Assembly (NCBI GenBank): GCA_002633005.1 | Contig: NMRA01000744.1 | Span: forward strand, 59,489 to 92,047 | Direction of reading: 5' to 3' | Length of the DNA stretch: 32,559 bases | Source of the DNA: Phoronis australis | Lineage: Eukaryota > Phoronida > Phoronidae | In this document: in pieces, positions 25,501-32,559 of the stretch | How positions within the stretch are numbered: position 1 is the first letter of the stretch | Layout: every line of letters begins with the position of its first letter | The notes under the pieces: generated by a model | What the model was told of the DNA's origin: nothing | Databases searched by the model: none | The model's input: the letters and a program-made list of their open reading frames with translations, nothing else | Made by a program: the position numbers and the translations under genes

Positions 25501-25502
25501 AT
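4464..25502 (-). CDS. beta-spectrin gene, N-terminal part (13 exons, partial at 3' end)
   Basis: This entry spans the spliced gene; exons are listed separately. The product is the beta chain of spectrin, the membrane-skeleton protein that pairs with alpha-spectrin and crosslinks actin under the plasma membrane. Joined exons give about 755 residues: CH1 at roughly 18-122, CH2 at 137-242 (together the actin-binding domain), then spectrin repeats 1-4 and the start of repeat 5, placed by comparison with the known layout of vertebrate beta-spectrin. The family is normally about 2,300-2,400 residues with 16-17 repeats and often a PH domain, so about two thirds is missing to the left of the window. 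All introns are GT-AG and phases match throughout, provided only one copy of the duplicated exons is used. Conventional beta-spectrin (SPTB/SPTBN1 type) fits much better than beta-heavy spectrin, alpha-actinin or dystrophin. Confidence 0.95.
4581..5108. other. intron 12 (exon 12 to exon 13)
   Basis: 528-bp intron. Its 5' side (right) carries the partial exon duplication with a second intact donor and a candidate acceptor (ctcctccttcag at about 5047). The remainder shows nothing recognisable. Confidence 0.8.
4948..5195. repeat. 99-bp tandem triplication of exon 12 3' end and donor
   Basis: The block ctcccactgacc recurs at 4974, 5073 and 5172, exactly 99 bp apart. Read on the minus strand, the right-hand unit is real coding sequence ([20 protein letters not shown]...). 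The middle unit repeats the exon end with two in-frame TAA codons but keeps the donor (cag|gtaagcacgtgag) at 5010-5009, matching the real donor at 5109-5108. The left-hand unit is a fragment ([10 protein letters not shown]-like, then divergent). It is a decayed partial exon duplication in the intron between exons 12 and 13. Confidence 0.9.
5109..5309 (-). CDS. beta-spectrin exon 12, repeat 4 end
   Basis: 201-nt exon (67 codons, phase 0 at both ends), acceptor ttcttcccag, donor gtaagcacg. It encodes [40 protein letters not shown], then [20 protein letters not shown] and EAVEFYQ. The layout agrees with helices B-C of repeat 4 (conserved GSEKI-like and QWxxLxxLSAxRxKRL segments), though it is more diverged than the neighbouring exons. 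Its last 75 or so bases plus the donor recur at 99-bp spacing in the following intron. Confidence 0.94.
5614..5858 (-). CDS. beta-spectrin exon 11, repeats 3-4
   Basis: 245-nt exon, acceptor ttggttgcttag, donor gtaaggggtc, phase 1 in and phase 0 out. It completes the split Gly and encodes [60 protein letters not shown] and [20 protein letters not shown], then K. GYxPCDPQ, QLAAxRRARLxESRRLWxF and EEGWIREKE mark the end of repeat 3 and the start of repeat 4. The acceptor is weak in pyrimidines but the reading frame and family match are unambiguous. Confidence 0.95.
5859..6492. other. intron 10 (exon 10 to exon 11)
   Basis: 634-bp intron. The 121-codon plus-strand frame at 5968-6333 has no family features and is probably chance. 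No other features seen. Confidence 0.75.
6493..6658 (-). CDS. beta-spectrin exon 10, spectrin repeat 3
   Basis: 166-nt exon, acceptor gattgttgtag, donor gtgagtggct, phase 0 in and phase 1 out. It encodes [40 protein letters not shown] and [15 protein letters not shown] plus G of a split Gly. [25 protein letters not shown] is the highly conserved middle of repeat 3. The plus-strand open frames over 6343-6638 are shadows of this exon and its flanking intron. Confidence 0.95.
6951..7002. repeat. short dispersed repeat shared with 9057-9106 and its copy-B counterpart
   Basis: tcctgaaggggaatccaa, followed by a tatcatca-like stretch and acgagtca, occurs here in the intron between exons 9 and 10, again at 9057-9106 and at the equivalent place near 11,648 in copy B (intron between exons 6 and 7). 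The similarity covers about 50 bp with small gaps. It could be a fragment of an interspersed element; no terminal repeats or target duplications were recognised. Confidence 0.6.
7031..7169 (-). CDS. beta-spectrin exon 9, repeat 2 to repeat 3
   Basis: 139-nt exon, acceptor gtgtatttcag, donor gtatacagta, phase 2 in and phase 0 out. Completing the split Arg it encodes [20 protein letters not shown], then [20 protein letters not shown] and WMDEIK. NVxRLWxYLLELLxARRxRLE ends repeat 2 and [16 protein letters not shown] starts repeat 3; both are typical of beta-spectrin. It has no ATG-led open frame of notable length, so frame alone would miss it. It is present once, just outside the duplicated block. 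Confidence 0.95.
7586..7843 (-). CDS. beta-spectrin exon 8, copy A (joins naturally to exon 9)
   Basis: Same 258-nt exon and protein as 10165-10422. Its downstream intron (7170-7585) leads without interruption to exon 9 at 7169. A correct transcript uses exon 8 once; this copy is contiguous with the 3' part of the gene and copy B with the 5' part. The duplicated block starts at 7317, inside the intron that follows this exon. Confidence 0.93.
8164..8346 (-). CDS. beta-spectrin exon 7, second copy (copy A; probable allelic duplicate)
   Basis: Same 183-nt exon as 10743-10925, offset 2,579 bp, with the same splice boundaries and identical protein. Because exon 7 is phase 2 at both ends, an automatic gene model could splice copy-B exon 8 directly into this exon, skipping copy-A exon 6, and report a spurious extra stretch of repeat 1-2. 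That would duplicate part of a helical repeat rather than add a whole unit, which argues against it being real. Confidence 0.9.
8347..9529. other. intron between exon 6 and exon 7, copy A
   Basis: Intron of about 1.2 kb, matched by 10926-12122 in copy B. It contains the short dispersed repeat at 9057-9106. Copy B has an additional 18-bp segment near 11,413-11,434 (gtaaaatgcacacattcg) absent here. No coding content; the plus-strand frames at 9129-9383 and 11724-12023 differ in length between the copies because of indels, as expected for non-coding DNA. Confidence 0.8.
9530..9830 (-). CDS. beta-spectrin exon 6, second copy (copy A; probable allelic duplicate)
   Basis: Same 301-nt exon as 12123-12423 with the same splice sites and identical encoded protein. 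By eye I count about four differences, all synonymous. In the window it sits downstream of copies of exons 6, 7 and 8. Splicing exon 8 of copy B (phase 2 out) into this exon (which needs phase 1) would shift the frame, so it cannot be a normal extra exon in series. It lies just left of the single n at 9895. Most likely it is the other allele of the same exon, placed in tandem by the assembly. Confidence 0.9.
9895..9895. other. single undetermined base (n) at contig join
   Basis: The only non-ACGT symbol in the window lies exactly between the two copies of the 2.6-kb duplication (context catga-n-tgtaac). It most likely marks a scaffold join of unknown size written as one n. Confidence 0.9.
10165..10422 (-). 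CDS. beta-spectrin exon 8, spectrin repeat 2 (copy B)
   Basis: 258-nt exon, acceptor ctttgcag, donor gtgagtgttg, phase 2 in and out. It encodes (R)[20 protein letters not shown], then [40 protein letters not shown] and on to [19 protein letters not shown]. This is helices A-B of repeat 2, with the invariant Trp in [13 protein letters not shown]. The sequence is very close to vertebrate beta-spectrin here. A near-identical copy lies at 7586-7843, with about four synonymous differences by eye. Confidence 0.96.
10743..10925 (-). CDS. beta-spectrin exon 7, spectrin repeat 1 (copy B)
   Basis: 183-nt exon, acceptor tttctgtgcag, donor gtaagcattt, phase 2 in and out. It finishes the split Arg and encodes [20 protein letters not shown] and [20 protein letters not shown], then [20 protein letters not shown] and a split Arg. 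These are helices B and C of repeat 1, with the conserved Trp of the spectrin repeat in [17 protein letters not shown] near-identical copy is at 8164-8346; the copies differ at about five synonymous positions by eye. Confidence 0.96.
10926..12122. other. intron between exon 6 and exon 7, copy B
   Basis: Counterpart of 8347-9529, with SNPs and indels relative to it (including the extra 18 bp). Nothing coding is seen. Confidence 0.8.
12123..12423 (-). CDS. beta-spectrin exon 6, CH2 end and start of spectrin repeat 1 (copy B of duplicate)
   Basis: 301-nt exon, acceptor cattgtcag, donor gtgggttgtg, phase 1 in and phase 2 out. It encodes [20 protein letters not shown] and [20 protein letters not shown], which end CH2, then the first helix of spectrin repeat 1 ([20 protein letters not shown]) and ...[12 protein letters not shown]. 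[20 protein letters not shown] is diagnostic for beta-spectrin. An almost identical copy lies at 9530-9830. This right-hand copy is the one whose upstream intron continues naturally to exon 5, so it is the better choice for the gene model. Confidence 0.96.
12446..12540. repeat. AAT/GAT-rich imperfect microsatellite
   Basis: Run of aataat, aacaat, gatgatgatgat and aataataat triplets in the intron just upstream (right) of exon 6. The same tract is cut off at 9894 in copy A, where the assembly join lies. The plus-strand frame rich in Asn and Asp over it is low complexity, not a gene. Confidence 0.9.
13441..13465. repeat. imperfect inverted repeat (hairpin)
   Basis: gcttcaa-a-gtt / ttga / aac-ttgaagc: a 10-bp stem with one unpaired base and a 4-base loop, in the intron between exons 5 and 6. 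There is no T-run and no known RNA family match that I can recognise, and it may be chance in AT-rich DNA. Confidence 0.5.
13733..13848 (-). CDS. beta-spectrin exon 5, CH2 middle
   Basis: 116-nt exon, acceptor ttttctttcag, donor gtgagttctg, phase 2 in and phase 1 out. It finishes the split Arg and encodes [20 protein letters not shown] and [18 protein letters not shown], then G of a split Asp. AFxxAExxLGLxxLLDxE is the conserved CH2 core. The length of 116 nt fits the vertebrate exon as I recall it. It has no ATG-led open frame of its own in this reading frame; the longer minus-strand frame over 13601-13789 is a shadow. Immediately upstream (to the right) is a 13-bp minisatellite that occupies the branch-point region of the preceding intron. 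Confidence 0.95.
13849..18309. other. intron 4 (exon 4 to exon 5), 4.5 kb
   Basis: Long AT-rich intron. Except for the 13-bp array beside the exon 5 acceptor I see no coding exon, RNA gene or recognisable mobile element. Open frames here (up to about 109 codons, at 14082-14411) have no family features and lack splice context. Confidence 0.75.
13864..13941. repeat. 13-bp minisatellite, 6 copies, next to exon 5 acceptor
   Basis: Plus-strand unit acggggtcaatcc is repeated from 13864 at an exact 13-bp period, with one changed base in the sixth copy (atgggg at 13929). On the minus (sense) strand each unit reads ggattgaccccgt. The array ends 15 bp before the exon 5 acceptor at 13849, leaving only tttattttctttcag between. 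Each unit contains TTGAC, which fits the yUnAy branch-point consensus. Confidence 0.95.
18310..18482 (-). CDS. beta-spectrin exon 4, CH1-CH2 linker and CH2 start
   Basis: 173-nt exon, acceptor ttgctccag, donor gtgagtgtgg, phase 0 in and phase 2 out. It encodes [20 protein letters not shown], then [20 protein letters not shown] and [17 protein letters not shown] plus a split Arg (AG|A). [18 protein letters not shown] and [13 protein letters not shown] are the hallmark of the second CH domain of beta-spectrin. The linker [11 protein letters not shown] is the usual beta-spectrin form (IQDISVE...). No anomalies seen. Confidence 0.97.
18483..20336. other. intron 3 (exon 3 to exon 4), 1.9 kb
   Basis: AT-rich, with no supported features. 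The plus-strand open frames near 20054-20348 overlap the exon 3 donor side and are shadows or chance. Confidence 0.75.
20337..20510 (-). CDS. beta-spectrin exon 3, CH1 domain second half
   Basis: 174-nt exon (58 codons, phase 0 at both ends), acceptor tatcttgcag and donor gtatga. It encodes [18 protein letters not shown] and on through [20 protein letters not shown] to [11 protein letters not shown]. The segments HCLENVDK, ENMGxHDIVDGN and [14 protein letters not shown] are the characteristic end of CH1 in spectrin, actinin and dystrophin proteins; the exact wording is closest to beta-spectrin. This completes the first CH domain and leads into the CH1-CH2 linker in the next exon. Confidence 0.97.
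20511..21349. other. intron 2 (exon 2 to exon 3), 0.84 kb
   Basis: Contains a short 27-bp tandem repeat at 20919-20984 and otherwise nothing I can identify. Confidence 0.75.
20919..20984. repeat. 27-bp tandem repeat, about 2.4 copies
   Basis: catggccttgtatttgga-type units start at 20919, 20946 and 20973, a 27-bp period; the third is partial. Confidence 0.8.
21350..21501 (-). CDS. beta-spectrin exon 2, CH1 domain first half
   Basis: 152-nt exon, acceptor tcttttcag and donor gttagt, entering in phase 1 and leaving in phase 0. It encodes D (split) then [18 protein letters not shown], continuing through the conserved [13 protein letters not shown] and [14 protein letters not shown]. This is the signature start of a calponin-homology actin-binding domain (the KKTFTKWVN motif is the first actin-binding stretch). 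The open frame printed over this region on the same strand ([10 protein letters not shown]...) is an out-of-phase shadow. The length of 152 nt matches my recollection of the corresponding vertebrate exon. Confidence 0.96.
21502..25462. other. intron 1 (probable exon 1 to exon 2), 4.0 kb
   Basis: AT-rich, with no recognisable coding exon on either strand. Alternative first exons could hide here: any 5' exon ending in phase 1 with a GT donor could join exon 2, but none resembling the long vertebrate N-terminus (ARLFERSRIKALAD-like) was seen. Confidence 0.6.
25463..25502 (-). CDS. beta-spectrin exon 1, probable start codon exon
   Basis: On the minus strand an ATG at 25502-25500 opens [13 protein letters not shown] and then one base (G) before a donor gtagat. 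The next exon starts with AT, so the split codon is GAT (Asp), giving ...VRRLAD followed by EREGVQKK. The last residues align with the F-x(3)-R-I-K-x-L-A-D segment that precedes the same point in vertebrate beta-spectrins, and the phase matches exactly. Reading upstream in frame there is a TGA at 25574-25572 and no other ATG, so this is the first available start. The N-terminus is short (13 residues before the first intron, against about 49 in the long vertebrate isoform). It may be one of several alternative first exons. Transcript data would settle it. Confidence 0.72.
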
Positions 25503-25767
25503 TGAATAATCCTTTCTACTCCTTTGACAAGAAAAAAATTGTTTTCTACGTCGTATACTCCAAGCACAGCCTCATATTTTAGATGTATCCAGCATTAACT
25601 ATCCAAACTCCAGATTATCTTCTGTGAACGGATCCTATCCTGAACACCGGGTAATCCAAATCAAAAACGAGGTAAGAAACTGCACACGATATGACTAACT
25701 TTCAATCATCAAATCCACGCACAACCCCAATTTACTCCCAAGATATGAACAGACCCGCACAACACAG

Positions 25768-25785
25768 GTGTGTGTGTGTGTGTGT
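25768..25785. repeat. (GT)9 dinucleotide microsatellite
   Basis: Perfect gt run about 270 bp upstream of the probable start codon of beta-spectrin, in possible promoter or 5' untranslated territory. Confidence 0.9.
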
Positions 25786-28160
25786 CCCTTGTCAGGATAA
25801 ACTATGTCACTAACTCTATACAGGAACTTGCTTCAGTGAGCATGTGTAGAGTGGGGTCAGCTCACTCATTAATACAGAGGAGACTGGGCGACCCAAGATA
25901 AAAGCTTGGGACGCTCTAGCAGTCATCTGCAGGTAACAGATAACAAAACGACAAGCGGTCTGTGACGTTCTGTGAAGGGGGTTTAGCAACATGAAATCTG
26001 ATAGGTCGCTGTTGACCTAGGGGTGAGATGGAGCTTAGATACAGGGGTTTTCAATTCCATTCTCTCTTCCATCAATTTTATATGTGTGGAATCACATAGG
26101 GTAAAACCATACTTAAGTTCAGACAATGTTTCTGAGAAATTATGGACAATCAGAACAATGTAGGAAAGTTTTATGAATTGAAAAAAGATAAAATTTTGGT
26201 AGGTTTTTATCTCAAATTGGCAAGATTTTGCCTTAGTCGAAAACCCCAAGGCAGTATAATTGGTTTTCCTTACGCAGACTACAAACTTCTGAGGATAACT
26301 TGTACAGCCCGTTCACACTACTTAGTAACAATGCTAGCTTTCTCACAAATACTTTCGCCAGTAGCAAACAGTCAATGGCTGCAAGTGTCAGATTTACTGG
26401 CACTTTCCTTGGGGGATTGAGTTACTCCATAACTACTAGTGCTAACTTCAAGGGACATGTATGCATAGGTGAAGGAGGTAGATGTTTATTGTTGCCTTGG
26501 CGAAGAGTAAACCTGTTTGACATCAGTTCTCTCTATAAAAGCAATTTGGTACCAAACTATCTGCTGGTGAAAATGACCCCTTCCTGGACAGTACCTTTGC
26601 CTGACTTAAAAGCTTGTATTTTGGGCATTCATGTGGACCTGGTTTATACGGTAACAAAAGGACTTGACACTAACAGTAGCTAGACAGTTGGTAACTTTTG
26701 CTGTCAGGCAAGTGAAATTTTAAAGTAAGGTGCTGGAATGCTGGTTGATTTGAACCCTGAATTTGTATATCCCCATCTAATGGTAGACAGCAAGTCTTGC
26801 TATCATCAAGATGGATTGTTGACCAGAAGTCTTAGTTACATCTGTACAATTTGGGCAGGTATGCTTTCCTTCTACCAAGTGATTTTTTCATTCACTCGCC
26901 TGACAGCAAAGTTAGCGTCAGTCCTGGACAGAAATATGTTACCAACTTGGAGATAGAAATGTTGAGTTGTGTGCACTGCGCAACATTGCACAATGCTTGT
27001 TTGAGTTGGTGTAGTTTATGTATACTTACAAGAGATAGCAGATTACAATATCTGTAACTGCCCAAACTGGGTGTGTTAGAATTTCAAGAAGTTGGGAGTC
27101 AGAAACAGCCTTAAACCACTGGAATTTTAGTCAAAGTTTTTTCCTAACATAAAACAAAAAAGTATATGAAATCGTAGATTTATCACAAAGCAACTGCACA
27201 TAATTTAAATTTAATTTATGCAATTTAATTTAATTGATAGTAAATAAACCAAAAATACACTGGCTAAATTAACTACAACAGGGAACATCGTAAACAATAC
27301 CAAAAAGTCTAGGTATAAATTATTTAACAATCTGAGAAAATGAAATGGCAAATCCATTTGGATTACTGTACAAAGTAAACAAGTTTACTATAGGAGTGGT
27401 CTGACCAATAAAAATCAGCAGCAGCAGGCTAGCTCAGTGACTAACAGTCTTGGTATGTGAACTTATCAATGAAACTAGGTCATCTGGGTGGGAGTTCAGT
27501 AAACTAGCGACATCTAATGGTAAGCTGAGAAATGACTGGTTGAACAAGATCATTTTCAGGGCAGTAAAATTTTAACGTTATTGCGAACAGACTGTTACCT
27601 AAAAATTCTTATTTCAAACTAATTATCTACCTACAGTTTCTTTGGTTGACAATGTTAAGACTTTCTTAACATGGACAGATTGATTAAGAGCAAGAGTTGC
27701 AGTCATCAGCAGCTTGTACGGTAAAACATTCTAAATTAAAAATTTAAAGACAGAAAACAGTCTGAGACTGAAATATTTCTTTTCACATCATGCTTATTTT
27801 CATAGTCAGATCAGTACCCACGCAAAATTCCAATTCCCAATATCACTTGAGCATTCCATTGCTACTATAGGGAACAAGTAAGGTCAGAGGTGCCAATTTC
27901 CAAACACATGACTTGGGTCGTTCAATAGTTCCCAACAGAGTACAGAAGGAATTTTAAGTGTAGCAAAAAATTTTCAATTCGCGACTCAAAACAGTTAACC
28001 CTTTCAACTACACTCGCTAAATTGACCATAAAGGCCCTGTACAATTCACAACACCCTTCTCACAACACCCAAGCCCCTCTAACCAGGTTGGGAACGTGTG
28101 GAAACATCAACTTTGAGCAAAAAACGCTTCTAATGGAACACCATCCTCACTGTTCTCTAG

Positions 28161-28360
28161 AATTTGGGAAGCGGAAAGACAAGCAAAAATTGAATTTTGT
28201 TGATTCTGGAATTTGGGGCAGGGGTGATTTGGACGTTTACCATGTTTCTCAAATTTTGGACAATGTTGTTTTTAATCTGTAAAGAGGGCAATTTTGCCAT
28301 CTTCCCAATGATTCTTGAATTTGGGACAGACACATTAAATACTTTTAGAATTTGGGACAA
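28161..28360. repeat. degenerate repeat with aatttggg core
   Basis: The motif gaatttggg(a/g) appears at 28161, 28210, 28318 and 28349 within 200 bp, and a variant (aaattttgga) near 28251. Spacing is irregular. It is probably an old, decayed tandem array. Confidence 0.5.
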
Positions 28361-29719
28361 GCTACGACCTTGAGAAAAAACAAGTAACCTTCACTATACC
28401 AAATGACAGACTTTTTACAGTAAATAATATATACAAAAGCAGAACAGCTTTTATTCGGAACTTTTATGCGAGCTTGTTTTGAGGTAAGACCAAAATACGA
28501 CCAATTTTACAGTATAAGAATTCAATTACAAATTTGTTTCTAAACAGTAGTTTGCGATGAAAAGCAACACCAGAGTTTACAGATATAGAGGAATCACATG
28601 ACTGAGACATCAGAGTGACCATCTGTCTAACCAGAGGGTATATAGTACAAGACACTGTGAATATTATTGATCAGGGTTAATGAGCTATGCAACTGAACTA
28701 ACAACAGTAATACCAAGAGCCCAGCCAACCACACAAGATGTTCAGGGCAGGCCTTGGCAGCTAATAACTCCAGGGTGAGCATTTAACAGTAGGACTTCCC
28801 CTAATAATCCCCAACAGGAGACCACAGTGCAATAATGAACAGGCCTTTAGATGGGAGTTCCACAGAGAGTGGTTTTGTTAAACACATGGGATGTGGCAAG
28901 AGGTGATTTTAAACTCAATCTGAGATCACTGAAATTTGGCTTTGCACAGATGACCCCCTGAGGTATTTCAGAAGAATGTAGAGAATGGGGTGTCATTCCT
29001 TGATAACACAAGCCAGATGTGGGACACTAGCAGAGAAGAGTATTGGGCAGAGGTGGGCTGGGAGGTACTTAGTCCTCCTGCAAGCTGGTTCACATTCCGT
29101 CATGCAATTCCCACCCAAACACTTGGTGAACAGTTAGTTTCCTCTCATAATTACTCACTCCAGCCTGGCTGATCAAAACCTTTAGTAAGACTGTGAGGTA
29201 ACTTGGAGTACACTGTCCTCTCACAGGGGTAACTTTGCCCGATTTCCCTAAACTAACAAGAAACTGCCTTACTGAACCCCCCGCCCTTTACATGCCTTTG
29301 TCTAGAAGATGTCCAGGACACCTAAATGCACACCCACCCCCCACCCCACTCAAATTTAAACACCCTAACTAGGAGCTCTGTTCAGCATTTGGATGCCCTG
29401 TTCAGCTTGGCAACTAAATGAAGTAAGTAAATAAGCAAATAAGCATTGGTGTATCTTAACTAAAAACAGGGTTGAGACCTCATTGGCCTGTCCAGAATAA
29501 AAAGTTAGTTAATGTATGAAGTAAGATACAGTAGACTTAAAGCAATCCATGCCTTCACTGTAAATTACCAGATTATAACAACAGAAATGCAGTCACGCAT
29601 CATTGGTCATGGATGACCTGAGAAACTAGGAAACACATTTTAGACGCCCCATTTTTCAAAATCCTGGATTAACCCCTGGCCCCTAACATGATGAACAGTC
29701 TTGGGCAACTGAATATCAA

Positions 29720-29783
29720 CTCCAATATCAAGATAAATAAGCTCCAATATCAAGATACATGAGCTCCAATATCAAGATATTTC
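29720..29783. repeat. 22-bp tandem repeat, 3 copies
   Basis: ctccaatatcaagata begins at 29720, 29742 and 29764, an exact 22-bp period, with variable spacer bases. Confidence 0.88.
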
Positions 29784-31652
29784 AAAACATGTCTGAAGGA
29801 TTAACAGCAGTTAACACAAGTTACACAGCCATTCAATCAATACTAGGCGAATACTACACCAACCACAGAGAAAGTCTTACACAAAACACTACAAAAACAA
29901 GCCATAACAAGTTTCGATTAAATTTGATGCATATTTGTTTACTGTCACGAGTTTTTTGACTCACTGCTTGTTGTAATCTGGCCAAGCACAAGTGATGCTA
30001 CACATAATTGTACATAAAGAAAATAATTTTTATTATAAATATATAAATTGATTAATAACCTCAACAACGAGCTATTAGGCTTGTGGCACTGATATATAAT
30101 TCATAACTTCTGAATAAACCTAAAAACAACCATCTACCAAGTAACCAAAGCTCACAGAAGAAAACAATAAAACCAAAAAATGTAAAAAAAAATAATTTAA
30201 AATATTTTTAAGTCACACAAATGATTTTCATTCTAAGAAGGTTTGCAAGAGGCGAATAATTTAAAGAGTACACTTTAGATCAACTTAGCCATGTGGGGCA
30301 TGTCAGAAAAAAATTAAGCACATTCAAGTGACCACAGAAATTCTGTTACCATAGCAACACTTAGAGGTCAAGTATGCGACCTTTGACCTGGCAAACAGTC
30401 CCATGAAGTTTCTGAGTGCTAATCTCAAGAGAAAGCTGGAGAAAAACTCAAACCGACTTTTGCGATCTAGACATAAGAGAAACTCAGGGAATACCATTAT
30501 GGAACTGTCTAACTGGATGAACACTCTGGGTCGACATCCAGACAGTTGGAGCTCATCCTTAAGTTGAATGCGGGCATGAACTCTGAGGAATAGCTGATTT
30601 TTAATTAACTAGCACCCTGCAGTTAAATAACTGTCAGGGAATTAATTCTCGTTTTCTACTGGAGGCCTAGACAAGTGTCAGCTAGCTCCTCTCCATTGAC
30701 ATGCCTGCACTATAGTACCAGATCAATACACAATACAAACAAAGACTATGGATTCCTAAGGAACACACATGACTAAAGCATAGAGGTCAGCAAGATCAAT
30801 TTTTAGAGCCAAGGGGTGCAGCGTTGTCAGACAAGTCAGCATTTGACAGAATAAGATAATTCAATATTTGCAAATTGCTTTAAAAAATTCTTGTCGCAGA
30901 TTTTGAGATCAAGTTTGACATATGAAGCGGAAGTCTGAAGCAACACTTGTACAAGGATGGCAAAACACGTCCGATTTTAACATTACGGGACGATTCATCC
31001 AGAATTATTAATATTTTCTTAGGCAAACAAGACCTACGAAGGCATGAAGAGATTAACAGGCACCGTATGCTTTTGAATTTCTCTAATACGATGTCAGTTT
31101 AAATTATAAACAGACAGAACAATCAATGATATTAGAAGTGTTTAATACGCTTTTTCAAAATGTCGAGAACTATGCACAATCCCTCAGTCGAACAAATACA
31201 GTAAAGTCTCACACACAATATGAAAAACAAGTGGAATTAAATTTCTCTTGATTTTCTTCATAAGACGTAAGTGGCAACCAATAAATACTTCTAAATCAAA
31301 CCCACCACCAGACGATATTTTGAAAGTAAAACTGGGCATTCACAACAAGGGTAGAAGCATGTGAAAAAACAGTTTTTGGCAATTGTAGTTGGTCGAAAAT
31401 GGCGAGATTGTACAGCGCATCTTAATATGAGGACAATTTGCCCAAACTGGGCAGAAGAGCATGGGAGAGTGCTTATCAAACAAACAAGACAACCCAAGCA
31501 AAGTATTGATTGGCTTTTGAGTGAGGACACATGTCTAGACCTTATCTCAGCCCAGATCCATTATCAGGTTATGGAATGAAGGAGAGCAGCTAAAATCATA
31601 GGATGAACTGTGTTTTACCAGTCAGCCGTTGGCATCTGTTCCCAGTTGTTGA

Positions 31653-31996
31653 GGAGGATGTCAAGCAAACATTCCACATGAGCATCTGAGCAATGAAGAA
31701 CAGCTCATCAATAGGAAAAGAAGAGTCAAGACAAACCTTGGCAAGCGCAGAAGACGTAGAAGACGTGGCGGCAGACTCGCCCCGAGTTCAAGGCTGATGC
31801 CAAAACCACCACTGGACACCGTGCGCATACCAACGACCCAAAGTGTAGATGTTGACACAGAAATTAAAGTTCAACTGAGCCAGACTATGTACCACAAAAC
31901 CCTCGAGTATGAAAATCAATGTTCGTGTCGCCGCTTTCCGTACTTTTTCTTGAACTTGCCAAGCAAGAAACAGTCCAGAAAGGACAATGGTTGTTA
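31653..31996 (+). CDS. possible terminal coding exon of an unidentified plus-strand gene (PDGF/VEGF-like end?)
   Basis: From the stop at 31650-31652 the plus strand is open to a TAA at 31994-31996, about 114 codons, with GC content and CpG above the surroundings. The frame includes a very basic stretch (INRKRRVKTNLGKRRRRRR), then KPPLDTVRIPTTQSVDVDTE and IKVQLSQTMYHKTLEYENQC, ending SCRRFPYFFLNLPSKKQSRK, DNGC. The alternation and the closing EYENQCSCR resemble the last strands of the PDGF/VEGF cystine knot (compare the EIxVxLSQ...N-x-C-x-C pattern of VEGF-C-like proteins). No upstream cysteine-rich exon was identified and the acceptor is uncertain. It may equally be a chance frame; the resemblance is an inference from memory. 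Confidence 0.25.
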
Positions 31997-32559
31997 ATTT
32001 GTATGATGTAATTTTTACTTGGAGTACTGGTTAAGGTCCGACACATGTATCCTCTTCCGCAAATCCCTCAGGGAACTTTCTTTGCAGAAGAGAATTTTTT
32101 ATAAAAGTCATTCATTCTCGAGTTTCTGGGTTATGTCATGGTTGTAATGTGGCTGACTAATATTGAATGACATCAGCCTAAATGACCTTCAATGAATGAC
32201 ATTCATCCATTTTTATGTAAACGGAGAACTGATAATGCACGACTCCAAAACAAACGTTCCTCTACAGGAATAACAAGGAAAGCATACGAAAAAGATGGAA
32301 GGTACATGCAATGCTGCAGTTTAGAAGCACTTTCAAGGTAATTGTCAACCTTCATGGAAATTTCTCTTCAAAAAAGTCAACATTCACGTAATGTATGCAT
32401 TCATATTTTTCAAAGCTTCTCTCAACATTTGATTAAACGAATTATCCATGTGCCAAATATGAATTGTTTGGATGGTTTCAACTGATTTCAATAACAAGGC
32501 AATCTATATCAACCATTTTCAGACCTTTTGACTTTCAATACAGTCAACAGTTTTAAACA
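31997..32559. other. right-hand end, no supported gene
   Basis: AT-rich, with no clear polyadenylation signal or exon. It could be the 3' untranslated region if the frame ending at 31996 is real; nothing shows this directly. Confidence 0.5.

Larger units (their letters stand above)
25503..31652. other. region upstream of beta-spectrin exon 1
   Basis: AT-rich 6.2 kb with small repeats: a (gt)9 run at 25768-25785, a degenerate aatttggg motif at 28161, 28210, 28318 and 28349, and a 22-bp repeat at 29720-29783. The gene's promoter and any 5' non-coding exons should lie here, reading leftwards, but I could not place a TATA box, initiator or 5' exon. Open frames up to 127 codons (26300-26683, plus) show no recognisable domains. 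Confidence 0.6.

Noticed and set aside
26300-26683. 127-codon plus-strand frame
   Set aside because: Composition and lack of any motif suggest chance; several overlapping frames of similar length exist nearby.
27428-27510. tRNA-like or SINE-like stretch (tagctcagtgac resembles an A box)
   Set aside because: The B-box match (gagttcagtaa) is poor and too far downstream, and no cloverleaf could be drawn.

Overview
The window is animal nuclear DNA: AT-rich, with long introns, minisatellites and microsatellites, and one large split gene on the minus strand. Thirteen exons (the first least certain) with consensus splice sites and compatible phases encode the amino-terminal third (about 755 residues) of a conventional beta-spectrin. 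Exon sizes and intron positions look vertebrate-like, while intron sizes and high allelic divergence suggest a heterozygous, slowly evolving marine invertebrate (lancelet-, mollusc- or hemichordate-like). I cannot name the species from sequence alone.  Layout, in gene order (right to left). 25503-32559 is upstream/intergenic DNA with simple repeats and one possible terminal coding exon of an unrelated plus-strand gene near 31.7-32.0 kb. The likely first coding exon ([13 protein letters not shown]) lies at 25463-25502. CH1 is encoded at 21350-21501 and 20337-20510. CH2 is encoded at 18310-18482, 13733-13848 and the start of 12123-12423. Spectrin repeats 1-5 (the fifth only begun) follow down to 4464. 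No further exon is visible between 4463 and 1, so the rest of the gene (later repeats, C-terminus) lies beyond the left edge, after an intron of more than 4.4 kb.  The main structural anomaly is a 2.6-kb direct duplication: 7317-9894 and 9896-12487 are near-identical and separated by a single n at 9895. Each copy holds the same three exons with identical protein, the copies differ by scattered SNPs and small indels, and the copy-to-copy exon join would break the reading frame. This is best read as two allelic contigs joined end to end (a false duplication), not a real one.  Other notable points are a 99-bp tandem triplication of one exon's 3' end that keeps a second splice donor, a 13-bp array that puts candidate branch points just upstream of a CH2 acceptor, and a 45-bp minisatellite that stays open as a 15-residue repeat. 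I found no mobile element with recognisable coding capacity, no CRISPR, no rRNA and no convincing tRNA. I did not find a new biological system here. The strongest results are the spectrin gene model and the assembly artefact within it.
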